Positions 23,059 through 38,000 of a stretch of 64,000 nucleotides of DNA are shown here, piece by piece. The notes below the pieces were generated by a model. It made no database searches and was not told the origin of the DNA. It saw only the letters and a program-made list of their open reading frames with translations. The position numbers and the translations under genes are program-made. This DNA is from Siphonodentalium dalli (lineage: Eukaryota; Mollusca; Scaphopoda; Gadilida; Siphonodentaliidae): assembly GCA_032622095.1 (NCBI GenBank), contig CP136066.1, positions 2,751,784 to 2,815,783 of the forward strand, given 5' to 3'. Each line of letters starts with the position of its first letter. Within the stretch, counting starts at the first letter, position 1.

Positions 23059-26000
23059 GTCAGTCTCGTCCCGTCGTTTGTGAGTAAACCATGTATAAAC
23101 TAAATACTCATTGATGAGTAGTTATCCCTCAGTAAATGTGCAGATAATGATTTTATCCCTACCTATACTAAATACTCATTGGTGAGTAGTTATCCCTCAT
23201 TAAATGTTCAGATAATAAGTTTAACCCTACCTATACTAAATACTCATTGGTGAGTAGTTATCCCTCAGTAAATGTTCAGATAATAAGTTTAACCCTACCT
23301 ATACTAAATACTCATTGATGAGTAGTTATCCCTCGGTACATGTTCAGATAATAAGTTTAACCATACCTATACTAAACACTCATTGATGAGTAGTTATCCC
23401 TCAGTAAATGTTCAGATAATAAGTTTAACCCTACCTATACTAAACACTCATTGATGAGTACTTATCCCTCAGTAAATGTGCAGATACTACATTTAAACCT
23501 ACCTATACTAAATACTCATTGATGAGTAGTTATCCCTCAGTAAATGTTCAGATACTGATTTTATCCCTATACTAAATACTCATTCAAGATTAGTTATCCA
23601 TCAGTAAATGTTCAGATAATAAGTTTAACCATACCTATACTAAATACTCATTGATGAGTAGTTATCCCTCAGTAAATGTTCAGATAATAAGTTTAACCCT
23701 ACCTATACTAAACACTCATTGATGAGTACTTATCCCTCAGTAAATGTGCAGACAATACATTTAAACCTACCTATACTAAATACTCATTGATGAGTAGTTA
23801 TCCCTCAGGAGATGTTCAGATAATAAGTTTAACCCTAAGTATACTAAATAAGCATTGATTAGTAGTTATCCCTCATTAAATTTTCAGATAATGAGTGTAA
23901 AGGTACTCAATCCGATAAAACTCTTCTCAATTACTATTTCAATGGCTGCGGGGGTGAAAAATATTTGATTCGAGTCGAGGAAGTCACCCATCAAAGCTCA
24001 GATTTTTTAGATATCGATTTTAGAAATCTATTATTTTTCATTATCGGGAATACTTTCTGGCCCAGAACTCAGTCAAAATTGCGTTATTATTACCACTTGA
24101 TTTTAGAGTTATCCATCCTTGTCTGTTTGAATAGATTTTGGTGTACACATCCCGAGCAGATTACGGCAGTTGAAGGCAATTATTAGTATTCATCTCGAGT
24201 AAATAACAAATTTCAAAAATCAATATCTAATAACTCTGAGCTTTGTTTGATGGGTTCCTCGACTCGAATCAAATATTTGTTACCCCCAAAGCCAAAGAAA
24301 TAGTAATATAGGACCCTCTGTTCTGATTGAGTACCTTTAACCCTACCTATACTAAATACTCATTGATGAGTAGTTATCCCTCTGTAGATGTTCAGATAAT
24401 AAGTTTAACCCTACCTATACTAGGTAAGCATTGATGATTAGTTATCCCTCAGTAAATGTTCAGATAATAAGTTTAACCCTATATATATATTAAATAATCA
24501 TTGATGAGTAGTTATCCCTCTGTAAATATTGAGATAATAAGTTTAACCATACCTATACTAAATACTCATTGATGAGTACTTATCCCTCAGGAGATGTTCA
24601 GATAATAAGTTTAACCCTAAGTATACTAAATAAGCATTGATTAGTAGTTATTCCTCAGTAAATGTTCAGATAATAAGTTTAACCGTGTCCATACTAAATC
24701 AACATTGATGAGTAATTATAGCATAGGAAATGTTCAGATAATATGATTAACCCTCTCTATAATAAATCACTATTTGTGAGTAATTATACTATGGGAAATG
24801 TTCAGAGAATAAGTTTAACCCTGCCTATACTAAAGTATCGTTGATGAGTAGTTATACCATAGGAAAAGTTCAGATACTAAGTTTAACCCTGTCTATACTA
24901 AAGCATTATTGATGAGTAATTATACCATAGGAAATATTCAGATAATAAGTTTGACTCTTTCTATACTAAAGCATCACTGAGGAGTAGTCATCCCTCAGTA
25001 GATATTCACATACTACGTTTAACCCTATCTATACTAAATATTCATTGATGAATAATTATCCCTCATTAAATAAGTTAACCCTTTCAATACTAAATACTTA
25101 TTGGTGGATAGTTCCCTTATGAAATGTTCAGTTAATAAGTTCAACACACAAAAAAGGTCGTTTGTTGAACTTATTGTCCTATCATTTCCCACCAGTAATC
25201 TCTTGAATTGTCTGTGCTTCTGTCTGTCGTCTGCTGTAATACATGAATACCCCTCCAAATGAATAATATACGTTCTAATATACTCTTTAACAACTGAATG
25301 GGAGAATCGAAATAGTATAGCATGGGTTAACCGTATCGATCAGGCTTCATCGAACGTGAATTATACTACCATGGGTTAACCGTATCGACCAGGCTTCATC
25401 GAACGTGAACTATAATAACATATGGATGCATGAATACATTTACAATGTGGAATACTCGTGTATCAAGACCATGTTCGAGATGTACATAGTATGCTGTTAT
25501 GCGTAATTGCTGCACCAACCCATGGACGTATATTGACGGGCCAGCGTCGTAACCAAATTTACCCCATGTGGACCTCATTCTGCAGAGGGCTCAACTATTT
25601 GGTTGAAGTTTAGTTCTTTGCGATCCACAGTGAAGTTGTACTTGACATATAAGTCCATGCCTGCGGCTCAGCCATTTGACAATTCCGGCGGCGGAGATTT
25701 TTGTTATGTGGCTGGCCTAGAGATAATATGACTGGCGGCGGCTTGTGGCCAATATGGCTGACGGCGGCGGCGTGCGATGGCGGCTTCTGGCTCTATATTA
25801 GGTTGAAGATGAAGTTGGTGATGTTCACCCATTTATTTATTCACCTCGATTATGCATTGTATCTTATACAACATATGGGGATATAGAAACTGAACAGAAC
25901 GGGAAAAACAAACTAAAAACAATGTTAATTTAAGATACCTCCCATAATATGAGACCTAAACAGATTGATGTCTCCATATGGTGTCATTATCCTACTGTGC

Positions 26001-29000
26001 GGGGTATCGTAACCAATGTCACCCTCTATGTATCTCATTCTGCAGAAGACAGACACACAATTCCAAGGCGTGTCTGCTCATTTTGTTTATGATCGGAGTT
26101 TCCATATCGTCAAGCCATATCGCAATGTGAACGCAGTACATGCACTAGTAAGTAACAGTGTATGCAACAGTACTGCAGCTCATGCTGAGTTTTATTGGGG
26201 CAAGGGGCAATTCTGCATAGTTAAGTTAAGTTCGTGTTGCAGTTAAATATTGACGAGTATTTGTATAGATAATATGTTGTCTTTGTTTTATTGGCTATTG
26301 TTTTAATCAATTTTATGTTCGTGTTGCTGCTATCCAAACATTTCATTATGTCAGGGAAGATGTGATTAAGTAACATAATCAAGTGCAATTTAGGCTGCCA
26401 CCATGTCGGGTATTCCATATTAAACAATACGGGCGAGAGCGCCCCACATAGACTGCAGCAGACGATACTCTGTATTCTGCTAAAGCGTCATCTTCTGGGA
26501 GGTATCTTAAATTAACATTGGGAACATTCGGGAGAGGAGATCCATCTAAGTGGCTAGCACTTGTCCTCCAATCCCGTCACCATATCATTTTGGAAATAAA
26601 TATGTTTAAACCAACCAAACTCTGTAGTGATTGCATCGTCGTTCATGCCGGGAGCGCCTGGTGCAGCATTAAATATATTTTGCCAGTGTATTATCTTGTA
26701 TATGCGAGTCTCCCAAGCCTCGCATATATGTGACATATGTGACCCGTCATATAAAAACTAGTCGTAAGTCGACAGATATTTTATTTGAGTTACGTGCTGC
26801 ATATTATAGAGTGTGATAAGAGCTTTACCTAGGTCGCACACTTTATGTGTTGTTGTAGTCCAAAGTTTTAGGAATTTGAATGTCAGCATAAACCGATTCC
26901 AGAGATAATCAGAGATAATCGCATTTAAAGACAAACAAATTAGCTAAATTCTTAATAAATACACGCCACTATATGTCCAAATTACAAAAGCACATTAATA
27001 GATACAATCTTTACTTTATGCTACTTTATGTCGAGAGAGTAGAACTATATACAAATGTGTCAAAAACTCATATTTTTCGGATTGTTTGGCATTTGTCTTT
27101 ATATTTTATGTATTTACTCAGTATTAGAAATCACGACTTACGACTGGTTTTGATATGACGTGTCACATATAGCATACTAGTATTCAATGGCTTACACGGT
27201 CACGGGCAAAGTACATAATGTTAGGTCAATCTATTCTCTTATACACGCGAGGCTCCCTATATGTGAAAATCGCATAAGATAATACGTTGGCAGATGTTTT
27301 TTCTTAAAATATTTGAGGAAGCTACAGTTACGGAATGGTTGACAATAACGATTTTACAATTTGTTCAATAACAAAATAATTTTTTTGTAATATGTATATA
27401 GCGATACCAAATATAAACATAACCAGGCAACCAGCCTCTGGCTTTTTGTCTCGGGAAGTTACATATATGAAAGAAACTATTTTCGGATATTCTTTTTTGA
27501 ATTTTGTCCCTTATATTTGAGTTCACGTCCTTTGGTCCATGTGTAGTTAACGAAGACAAATTAGTTACATGATTCGTGTTATACATACCGTTCAGATATG
27601 TATAAACATCGCTAAGGTCATTATGTCATTGAATGAGCTGCCAACATTCTACACCGTGATGATCATATTATATAGAGATCACCCCTCTGAATGAATAATA
27701 CAATGTGATGCTCATATATATATATGGCCACCGACAGAATATCAACAACCACGACGATTTGCCTGTTTCGAACCATTTCTGCCTTCCGCGCCATTCTGTT
27801 AAGGACATTCGTGTCCAAGTGATACATGGAGGACTATCGGAACTTCACAGTCGCAGGATTACAGAGCAAAAATACATTTCATTGTTTGACAGTTTCAATT
27901 CCGGTATCAATAGAGATGCTGGATTCATGTCCGCGTGGTTGTAGTCTTATTTTGATATCTTATTGCAACTGACATGCAGCTATATACCTTTCAATTGTAC
28001 CTATACACTAGGTCCTAATTTATATCTACTAGAATTTGGTAACCATCGACTTGTTTACCTAGGATACAACGTCATCACGTCATCATCAACGCTCCATGTA
28101 GTTTTAACGTTTCTTGTCTCATTTCTCGTTTGTCTGTCACTTGATAAAGTATATGTTAGACCAAAGCGCGTGAGAAAAAATTATACAATAGGTCTTAAAG
28201 GTGTTACCATTTATTTCAACCAACTATCAATCAGACCTATACGGCTACACATATATATATGTATGTTATTGCATCGATATGTATGGATATTTCGGTACAC
28301 TGTGATGATCATATGATATGTTATTGCAGCGATATGTATGGAGATATCGGGGTCAAGTTATTTTAAACATCACGGAAGCAGTGACAATGACGAAGATTTT
28401 GACTTCAGTGAGACAGAAACGTATATCCAGACTAAAACTACGCTGTTTGGGAAAGGTAAGTCATTATATGTTATATGATAAAGCTCCCTGTAAAATCAAC
28501 CGCTAAATAACACGCACATTGGATGATGCCAACCCGCAGTTCAGTCTCTTTGACAAGGCGACGAAAATCGTATGAGATGTACGTCTCTAGATATGTGGTT
28601 TAAACAAAATTTCGGTATTGATGGAATTCTCTCCATTTCATTAACAGAGGCGCATAGGATATGTGAATTCAATGGATGTAACATATCATTTAAAGGCAGA
28701 ATCCAGTATATAAAAATCCAATCACAATGACAGATACTGCGTCGTGGTTGCTTATATTTAAATTTCGATATCAGAGGCAGATGACATGTTGATAATCAAA
28801 CACAACTACCATTGTAAAACTGAATGCATGCGATATAATTATCAGGCCATACGCACGGGTGTAGATATCAAACAATATGTGATCCTCCGCAGGATAGGGT
28901 ATCATATAATATGTTATCCTCGTCTCAGGAGTCACTCGTGGCTCAATGAAGGCAGGATCATATGTCAAAATGAGAGGATATGGTGATCCCATGAAAAGGG

Positions 29001-32000
29001 GATCACCATATCCTTTCATTTTGATATATGATCATAAAATAAGAAAATATGTTTATTAACTAAATAACGGACATATTTGAAGAAGTGTTTTGACGAAATA
29101 GTGTTTTAAAGAGCGTACCCCAAACCTCCCCCAAGCCCACCCACCCTATAGAATAATTATATTTCACCAGAGTCGATCTGCATGTATTGTGGTGTTGTAA
29201 TTTCTCATACAAATCGCCATTATTTAGTAAAGGGAAACTCTTTATAGAATTATTACCCTTCATATAAAATCACTAAAACAGATAAATATCGCATATCAAA
29301 ACCTATGTTATCCTCCGTAGGGTCAGATATCGTTTATAGTCTACACTCGGGCGCATTATGTGGATATATCCATAATTCAATTTTTCATCGCAATCTATAG
29401 GAGTCATCATTTTCGAGATTATATGAGTCAACTACTGAGTATTCTTTCGCATCTTGTTGTTTTTATAACTAATACTAAATACTACGATTCTCACAAACAT
29501 TTAATGCTCCAGGAATGCACTCCGTATTTGAAAAAGGTATATTATGTCATGTTGGGAATGCCGCGTCGTCGTATACAAGACACGTGATCGTGATATATAG
29601 AGACGTGCATCCGCTATGATTTTCGTCCGCTTTTCAAAGAGATGTTCCACCGTTATAAACAGTAAATATCTGTTACATTATCACTCATAAATATAATGTT
29701 TTAATTTGAGCGAAAAAGTAAATGCTTTGAAAAAGTCATTAACTGATGCTATTTCCCATTTCACTGGTGTAAACACACCGGCAATATAAGAATGGGACAA
29801 ACAGCACAACTTAACGGTGTTAACTATGAACTTTCGAATGTCTTAGGTTATCATCTTTTTAAAGACAATCTACTTTTAGCGATATGCAACAGTTGAATTT
29901 CTCAGAACACAACCTGCGGTATGCTCAGTTACGATTTATAAAGGCGGTGTTAAGTCCACGCATACATATTTCTATGGATATGGCACTGGTTTTAATTAGA
30001 CTGTCGGAATCATATGCACACTAAATCCACAGGCCCCTGGGGACCATTACTAAAATACCAATATAGACTAAACCAGTGACAAGGTCCAAATGATTGATTG
30101 TGGCTTAAACCACATAAACTGTCAAAGCCCAAATAAATTCTAGAAATCGATAAATGCAGCCACTGTATCACCAGATGTATTATTGGCAATAAAATTACCT
30201 TTCATTTGACATATTAACTCGACGAAATTGAGTCAAGCGAAGTCGAGATATCGTATCGTACCGAAGAAATCGGGTCGTCAATCTCCGTGTCCGTTCAGAG
30301 GCCTTTGACCTAGTTATAACACCAATATATTTGAGCAATAGTTTGTCGCAAACGTGTACTAAAACGCGATGACATAACCTATAAATGCTCATATATGTCC
30401 CGCAAGTCATTCCGAAGCCACCCATATCTTATTTATTTCACCAAATGTGTTTGCGACGATAACCATGGAAGAAACACGTATTGAATTAAAAATATTGCAT
30501 TAGCTTCCTAAGCAGTGAAACGTTGCCCCGTGGTATCGACTAATTATAAGAACAAATCGAATACTCCCGAGAATACAACAGTAACAATGAATTATGTTGT
30601 ATACCGTCTTATATTTACACTCCCACGTACATTCACATGAATGCAGTATGTACGTTGGTTTGTCGATATTGCGTCACATGACGTCGCACGCTGACCCCTA
30701 TCTGCGTCCAGGTTTGTGTAGACGGAACATGCAACGAACTATGCGAGAATAGTGTTCGATTTTGGCGCTTAATGATATTTTAATATGCTAGTTGACTCGG
30801 TTGAGTGCAAATACAAGTAATGGAAGTTTATTTTGTTGCGTTCCATGGATTATGGATGCCAGTTTGTCTGACATATGCATTGTTGGTCTGACAAAATGTC
30901 AGACCATTTTGCATCCACACTTTATGGAACGCAAGCAAATCAACATCCAGTTCGCAAGAAGTAAAGAGGTAGGTGGTAAATCTTCTTACAGTAAATATGC
31001 ACTATGCTGCGTAACTCCTTATTAGTTTATGATGGGTTTGTCAGCTTATGATGGAGAGCCAATGGGTTTGTCAGCTTATGATGGAGAGCCAATGGGTTTG
31101 TCAGCGTGTGCGTATGGATACAGCCATTTTCAGTTGAGATACAACGCTTTAAGAAATTGTAGTGGGTGTTTTTGTTTTGAGTGTCGATAATATTTTGATC
31201 GATGTCAAGCGCGCTATGCTCTCTGACTTAAGTGTGCATTTTCTATATTCAATGCCTTTGTCACAGGTAAGATCCATATGTTCATCAGATAATGGCAATC
31301 GAGAAGAGGCGTTGTCAACCGTTTCTAGTACCAATGACTCCTCTTCTATAGTTTACGCCTAAATCAATATTGGTGTACATGCACTCATAAAAAGCGCAGG
31401 TGTGCCATGGAGTACCTTCGTCGATACTATACTTGTCCCGTGGGGAGTACACAGTCATGTTGCTATTATGGAGTACCTCTCCGGGTACTATTATGGAGTA
31501 CCTCTCCGGGTACTAAATGCAGCACCAAATAGCCAGGTAATATGCGGAATACCTGTCCACGTAATCTGGAGTACGAAATATGCAGGTACTATGTGGAATA
31601 CCTGTCAACGTAATATGGAGTACGAAATATTCAGGTACTATGCGGAATACCTATCCACGTAATATGGAGTACGAAATATGCAGGTACTATGTGGAATACC
31701 TGTCCACGTAATCTGGAGTACGAAATATTCAGGTAATATGCGGAATACCTGTCCACGTAATCTGGAGTACGAAATATTCAGGTACTATGTGGAATACATG
31801 TCCACGTAATATGGAGTACGAAATATTCAGGTAATATGCGGAATACCTGTCCACGTAATCTGGAGTACGAAATATTCAGGTACTATGTGGAATACCTGTC
31901 CACGTAATCTGGAGTACGAAATATTCAGGTAATATCTTTTTTCTCAAATCGCTCGGATTAGCCAAACAGAGTGAAAATGATAACGTTAGAAACAATAACA

Positions 32001-35000
32001 GTAATCTTTCGTAACGGCATCAGTTTGCTCTACCAGCATCATAGCAATTCGACAGGACCACCAGCATCATAACATATTAGCAGGACCACTTGACCAGGGA
32101 TGAGTTTGCGTTTATGTCAGCTTGGCGTTCTGATGACGATGAGAGCGTCCATTATTCCGTCGAGTTCTCATGTGACCATTTGTGGATCATGTTCGATGTA
32201 TTCGATGTGTGGATTTGTCGCGATGCATCTGTGATACGGATGTCGCTAATTGCAAGTGTTTTGCATTTTCTTTTTGACTGGTAAGCGGGAAGTTATTTGG
32301 TGTCAAACTGGGCAGTATATCTTTAACAAATGGGGCATAACTTATTTTTCAGAACACAATCGGGAGGAGACATCACTGGAAGCGGGTACACATGAAATAC
32401 CGTTCCAGGTCCAGCTTCCGGAGAACATACCGTACTCATTCGACACAGGCATGGGTCACGTGAAGTATGTCCTGATTGCAACAGTTGAACGGTCTTGGAA
32501 GTTCAACAAATCCACAGAGCTACCGTTTAGAGTGACGACTTTCTATGATTTGGACACGAGTGGACATGACCTGTCGGTAAGTTCGCTGAAAACAAGAACT
32601 ATATGAATTCAAGTTTGACAATTTATATTATAAATGTATTCATTATCACAGGCAGTTAAAATTATACACCGGAATGGTCCATTATTCATTTGGAGGGGTA
32701 ATAAGTTGATGCAAACAGACGATAGATAATACAACTGTGATTTAACACTCTTCCTGTACTAATCGGAGTTTCCCAGTTAGTTAACAAGTGTACATCGGAA
32801 TAGTCAATTATTCATTTGGAAATGTTAACTTGATCCATATATATTCATAGGTAATAAGTTCAACGAACCACATATGGTCGAAATTTGAACTTATGATATG
32901 AACATCCCCTATTATCTGAACATTTCCTATGGGATAACAACTTATCAATGATGCATTAGAGTTAATGTTGTTATCTGAACATTTACTATGGGATAACTAC
33001 TCACCAATTATGCTTTAGCATAGAAAGGATTGCAGTTATTATCTGAACATTTCCTCCGGGATAACTACTCATCAATGATGCTTTAGTATAGATAGGGTTA
33101 AACGTATTGTCTGAACATTTCCTATGGGATAACTACTCACCAATTATGCTTCAGTATATATAGGGTTAAACTTATTATCTGAACATTTCCTATTGGTTAA
33201 CTGCTCATAAATGATGAGATTTGCATGACATAATTCACAACACCACTTATGGTGATCGACGCTGGTCGTTCATAGGCCACACATTCCAGGGGTGGGTGAG
33301 GTTGGTGGAGGTTTGGATAACATATTAATTTTGTGTAAATACGCTTCTTCAAATAGCTCCGTTATTTAGTCAATATTAATCCCCGATTAATCCTAAGATC
33401 AATCTTAAAAACACTTCTTAGCCAGTATTAATCATTAATGTAACTTTAATTTATATAGTGATCATGCACGTGTTACCGGAAAACCATGTGCCAATGCATT
33501 CTCTTATATATACGAGTCGCCATAGGTCGCCTCGCATATATAAGAGAATGCATTGGCCTAACAAATTTTATATTATTTTTTATAATTGTTAAAAATGAAA
33601 GAAAAAATGAAAACAAATATAAAAATTTGGTAAAGAATGTAAGAAATAATGATAAAAAAATCTAAAACTTGTTAAAGAATGTAAATAAAAATCAAAATTG
33701 ATAAAGAATGTGAGAAACACATGCGATGCGACCTATATAAGAGAATGAATATATACAATATTGCATTGGCAGAGGGTTTTTAATGTCGCGCCAGCGCAGC
33801 TCCCGTCATGAAAGGATTAAAAAAACTCTACAATTGAATATAGTGATCATGCACGTGTGTCCATGTGGTTGAGATTATATATTAAACAATATCTAATCAC
33901 ACATCCGATGAAGTATGTAATATTATAATAATGGGCTGGACATTTCCTCCACAGCATACGAAGCCTTGTGAGGCGACACAGCAGTACAGTGACTGCTGCA
34001 AGAAACTTGGGCCAATCTACGGGAGACTATCCATCGCTGGGAGATCTGGCTTCGTCCCAGGGGAGACAATTCCCGTCACACTGTACGTCTCCAACGGGAA
34101 AGGCAAAATAGTGGTTGTTACTATCTCGCTCTTCACGGTAAGTTATATTATAGGGTGAATGACGTTGAACTTTTCAATGTCACCCATTTCGTTCAGTTGG
34201 GTACCCAACGTTTTATTCGTGTTAAACATATTTGTGTCAACTTTAGAGCCCCTCCCCATCCATGAGTCGAACGCGCCACGTTTGTTCACGTTCATTAAGC
34301 TCCTGATATCATGGAGATTATGTATAAGTTTGGTGGTAATCGGCAACTTGCCAAATTCTTTTCAAATATAGTACCCGCCATCCCCTCATTTCTTACACAA
34401 ACGGCACCCAGTTGGCGTCTTTGAATGACACGATTAGATTGTTCGCACCATTAAGAAGATTAGGTATCAATAAGGATGAAATGGCGCTAACATTAATTGT
34501 TATGTCAATTTTATTTGTGCCCCTCTACCCCTTCGTGCACACCTGACACGAACGGTGCCATATCATGGAGATGATTATTTGGTAAAGAATCGGCGACAAA
34601 AATAGTCACGATTGTTGCTGCCCCTCGTTGTGTTCTTGTAAAAAGTTACCCCTGTTATAGAGACAACTTTGGTGCCATCTAGACGGTTCCCGTTATCTCC
34701 CAAATACAGACACAACATGTTTCATACACAAGATTTGATTCCTCATATCATTGGAGAATAACGTGTTTGAATAATGTGGACTGGCGCTAAACGTGTATTT
34801 GTTATCGTTTCAGTGACCTCCCTATCCCTGATTCAAGAGGTGCCACTTTTGACATATTTAATTCAGACAACTAGACCCACTATGAAGATGACTGTATACA
34901 AATTTGGTGTAAATCGGCGACTTAACACATTTGTATCCAATTTAGTGCCCCCTCTCTCACATACACGGCACCAATTTTGGCGTATTTAAACTACACGATT

Positions 35001-38000
35001 ATATTACTCGTATCCCGGAGAAGAATGTGTATCGATTTTGTGGAAATCTGCGCTAAAAATATGTGTTATCAATTGTGGTGTCCCTATTCCCTTCCATGCA
35101 CCCCTAATTCGATCGGCCCCTTTAAACTTTAAACCACATACTTATACTGCTGTTATCATGGAGACGATTATGTATAAGTTTGGTGGTAATGGCCGACCGA
35201 TTGAACAACTTCTTATCAAATTTTGTGCCCCGCCCATATTTCACCAAACGGCACCAAGTTGGCGTCTTTAAATAACGCGATTAGATTCATTATATCATGG
35301 ATAAGTATGTGTATCAATTTGGTGGAAATCGGCGCAAAAATAGTTTAATCAATGTGTGTGCCCGTCTCCCATTTCGTGCACACATGGAACGAATGGTGCT
35401 ATTATTTACATCTTTCAACTACACCATTATATTCCTCATACCAAGGAGATGTTTATCTATAAATTTGGTTGAAATCGGCTACACAAATGTGTTGCTGCAC
35501 ACCCCATTTTCTACCCCTGACAAGAACAGTGTTACTTCAGTCACTTTAGAATATTATAACCCGCACCAATATCTTCCTCGTGAAAAATAACCCCTGTTAG
35601 ACCCCGTTGGTGTCCTCTAGATGATCCCACATGAATTTCTACAGAGCCCAACTTAAAAAAAAATTTGGATACCGTACTCAGCTTTATAAAAAATCACACA
35701 GAGCTTGATTTAATTAGTGATTGTCGTTAGTTGTTTCCAAATGAACCTGTTCAATTTGCGAATACTTATTGTTTATCTAGATCTATATTTGCGAATGTTT
35801 CTAAAGTGACTGAAATGACGCTGTTTTTCAGGGGTAGACAAGGGGGAAAGCAGCACTAACATTTTGTCGCCGATTTCAACCAAACTTATACAAATTCACC
35901 TCCATTTTATTCATCTCTATTATCCATTCATATGGCCTCGACCGTCTGGCATACGAATACCCAATAGCTCGTCCTGATTCAGTATATACGTAGTTAAGAA
36001 TATAACTTTGATGTGCAGAACTGTCTACAAAATCATGGTAATGGAATTTGCACCGGCAAATTTAACTTCAATAGTTCAATAAAGCTATAACAAATCAATC
36101 CAGAATGTGTCTGAACTGATGTACAACATTAATTATATTCGGCATTCTAGTCTGACCTGGGGCCTGTACTATAGATTTACAATTGCCTTGTTTGAACATG
36201 TTTACAAGGTTATGGGATGTACACAGGAGGCGTGAAGTGCAATATACCACTGTATTGTAATAGAGTAGATTATACCCGTGTGCTCATTACCGATGGGCAA
36301 TTGGGTTTGATCAGAATGGTATTCAATATAATACTCCAGCGATTTTGCATGACAACCCAACTAGAAATTTAAATACATCTTAAAACTTGAATTGTTGGAA
36401 CAGACGATAACCATTGATGACATATAACACAATGCACGAACGATTGCGGCGTACTCACTGAGCGATTATTTAAAGGATACCGATTACCACTAATACAATT
36501 GAACACGGATTACCCATACACTAGCGATAACATATCAATGAGTGTCTCCGAGGAATATTTTGTTTCATTGGTCAATCAAGTCACATGTGGTAAACCTATT
36601 ATTGTATTGGTCACCATGCATGTAAACGAGGCGTTGCAAGAAGTCGCCTTTTCACTGTAAGAATAAGAGTGGAGGTCTATGGTAATCGACACCTTCTGTG
36701 TGCCCCACATAATCTTGTACATGTGGTTAAACACGGCAATTGTAAATCTATAGTACAGGCCCCAGGTGGACAACATTAATTATATTCGGCATTCTAGTCT
36801 GACCTGGTGGACAACATTAATTATATTCGGCATTCTAGTCTGACCTGGTGGACAACATTAATTATATTCGGCATTCTAGTCTGACCTGGTGTACAACATT
36901 AATTATATTCGGCATTCTAGTCTGACCTGTTGTACAACATTAATTATATTCGGCATTCTAGTCTGACCTGGTGGACAACATTAATTATATTCGGCATTCT
37001 AGTCTGACCTGGTGTACAACATTAATTATATTCGGCATTCTAGTCTGACCTGGTGTACAACATTAATTATATTCGGCATTCTATAGTCTGACTTGGTGGA
37101 CAACATTAATTATATTCGGCATTATAGTCTGACCTGGTGTACAACATTAATTATATTCGGCATTATAGTCTGACCTGGTGGACAACATTAATTATATTCG
37201 GCATTCTATAGTCTGACCTGGTGCACAACATTAATTATTTTCGGCATTCTATAGTCTGACCTGGTGTACAACATTAATTATATTCGGCATTCTAGTCTGA
37301 CCTGGTGGACAACATTAATTATATTCGGCATTCTATAGTCTGACCTGGTGTACAACATTAATTATATTCGGCATTATAGTCTGACCTGGTGTACAACATT
37401 AATTATATTCGGCATTCTAGTCTGACCTGGTGTACAACATACATTATATTCGGCATTCTATAGTCTGACCTGGTGGACAACATTAATTATATTCGGCATT
37501 CTATAGTCTGACCTAGTGTACAACATTAATTATATTCGGCATTCTAGTCTGACCTGTGTACAACATTAATTATATTCGGCATTCTGGTCTGACCTGGTGT
37601 ACAACATTAATTATATTCGGCATTCCAGTCTGACCTGGTGTACAACATTAATTATATTCGGCATTCTAGTCTGACCTGGTGTACAACATTAATTATATTC
37701 GGCATTCTGGTCTGACCTGGTGTACAACATTAATTATATTCGGCATTCCAGTCTGACCTGGTGGACAACATTAATTATATTCGGCATTCTGGTCTGACCT
37801 GGTGGACAACATTAATTATATTCGGCATTCTAGTCTGACCTGGTGGACAACATTAATTATATTCGGCATTCTAGTCTGACCTGGTGTACAACATTAATTA
37901 TATTCGGCATTCTAGTCTGACCTGGTGTACAACATTAATTATATTCGGCATTCTAGTCTGACCTGGTGTACAACATTAATTATATTCGGCATTCTAGTCT

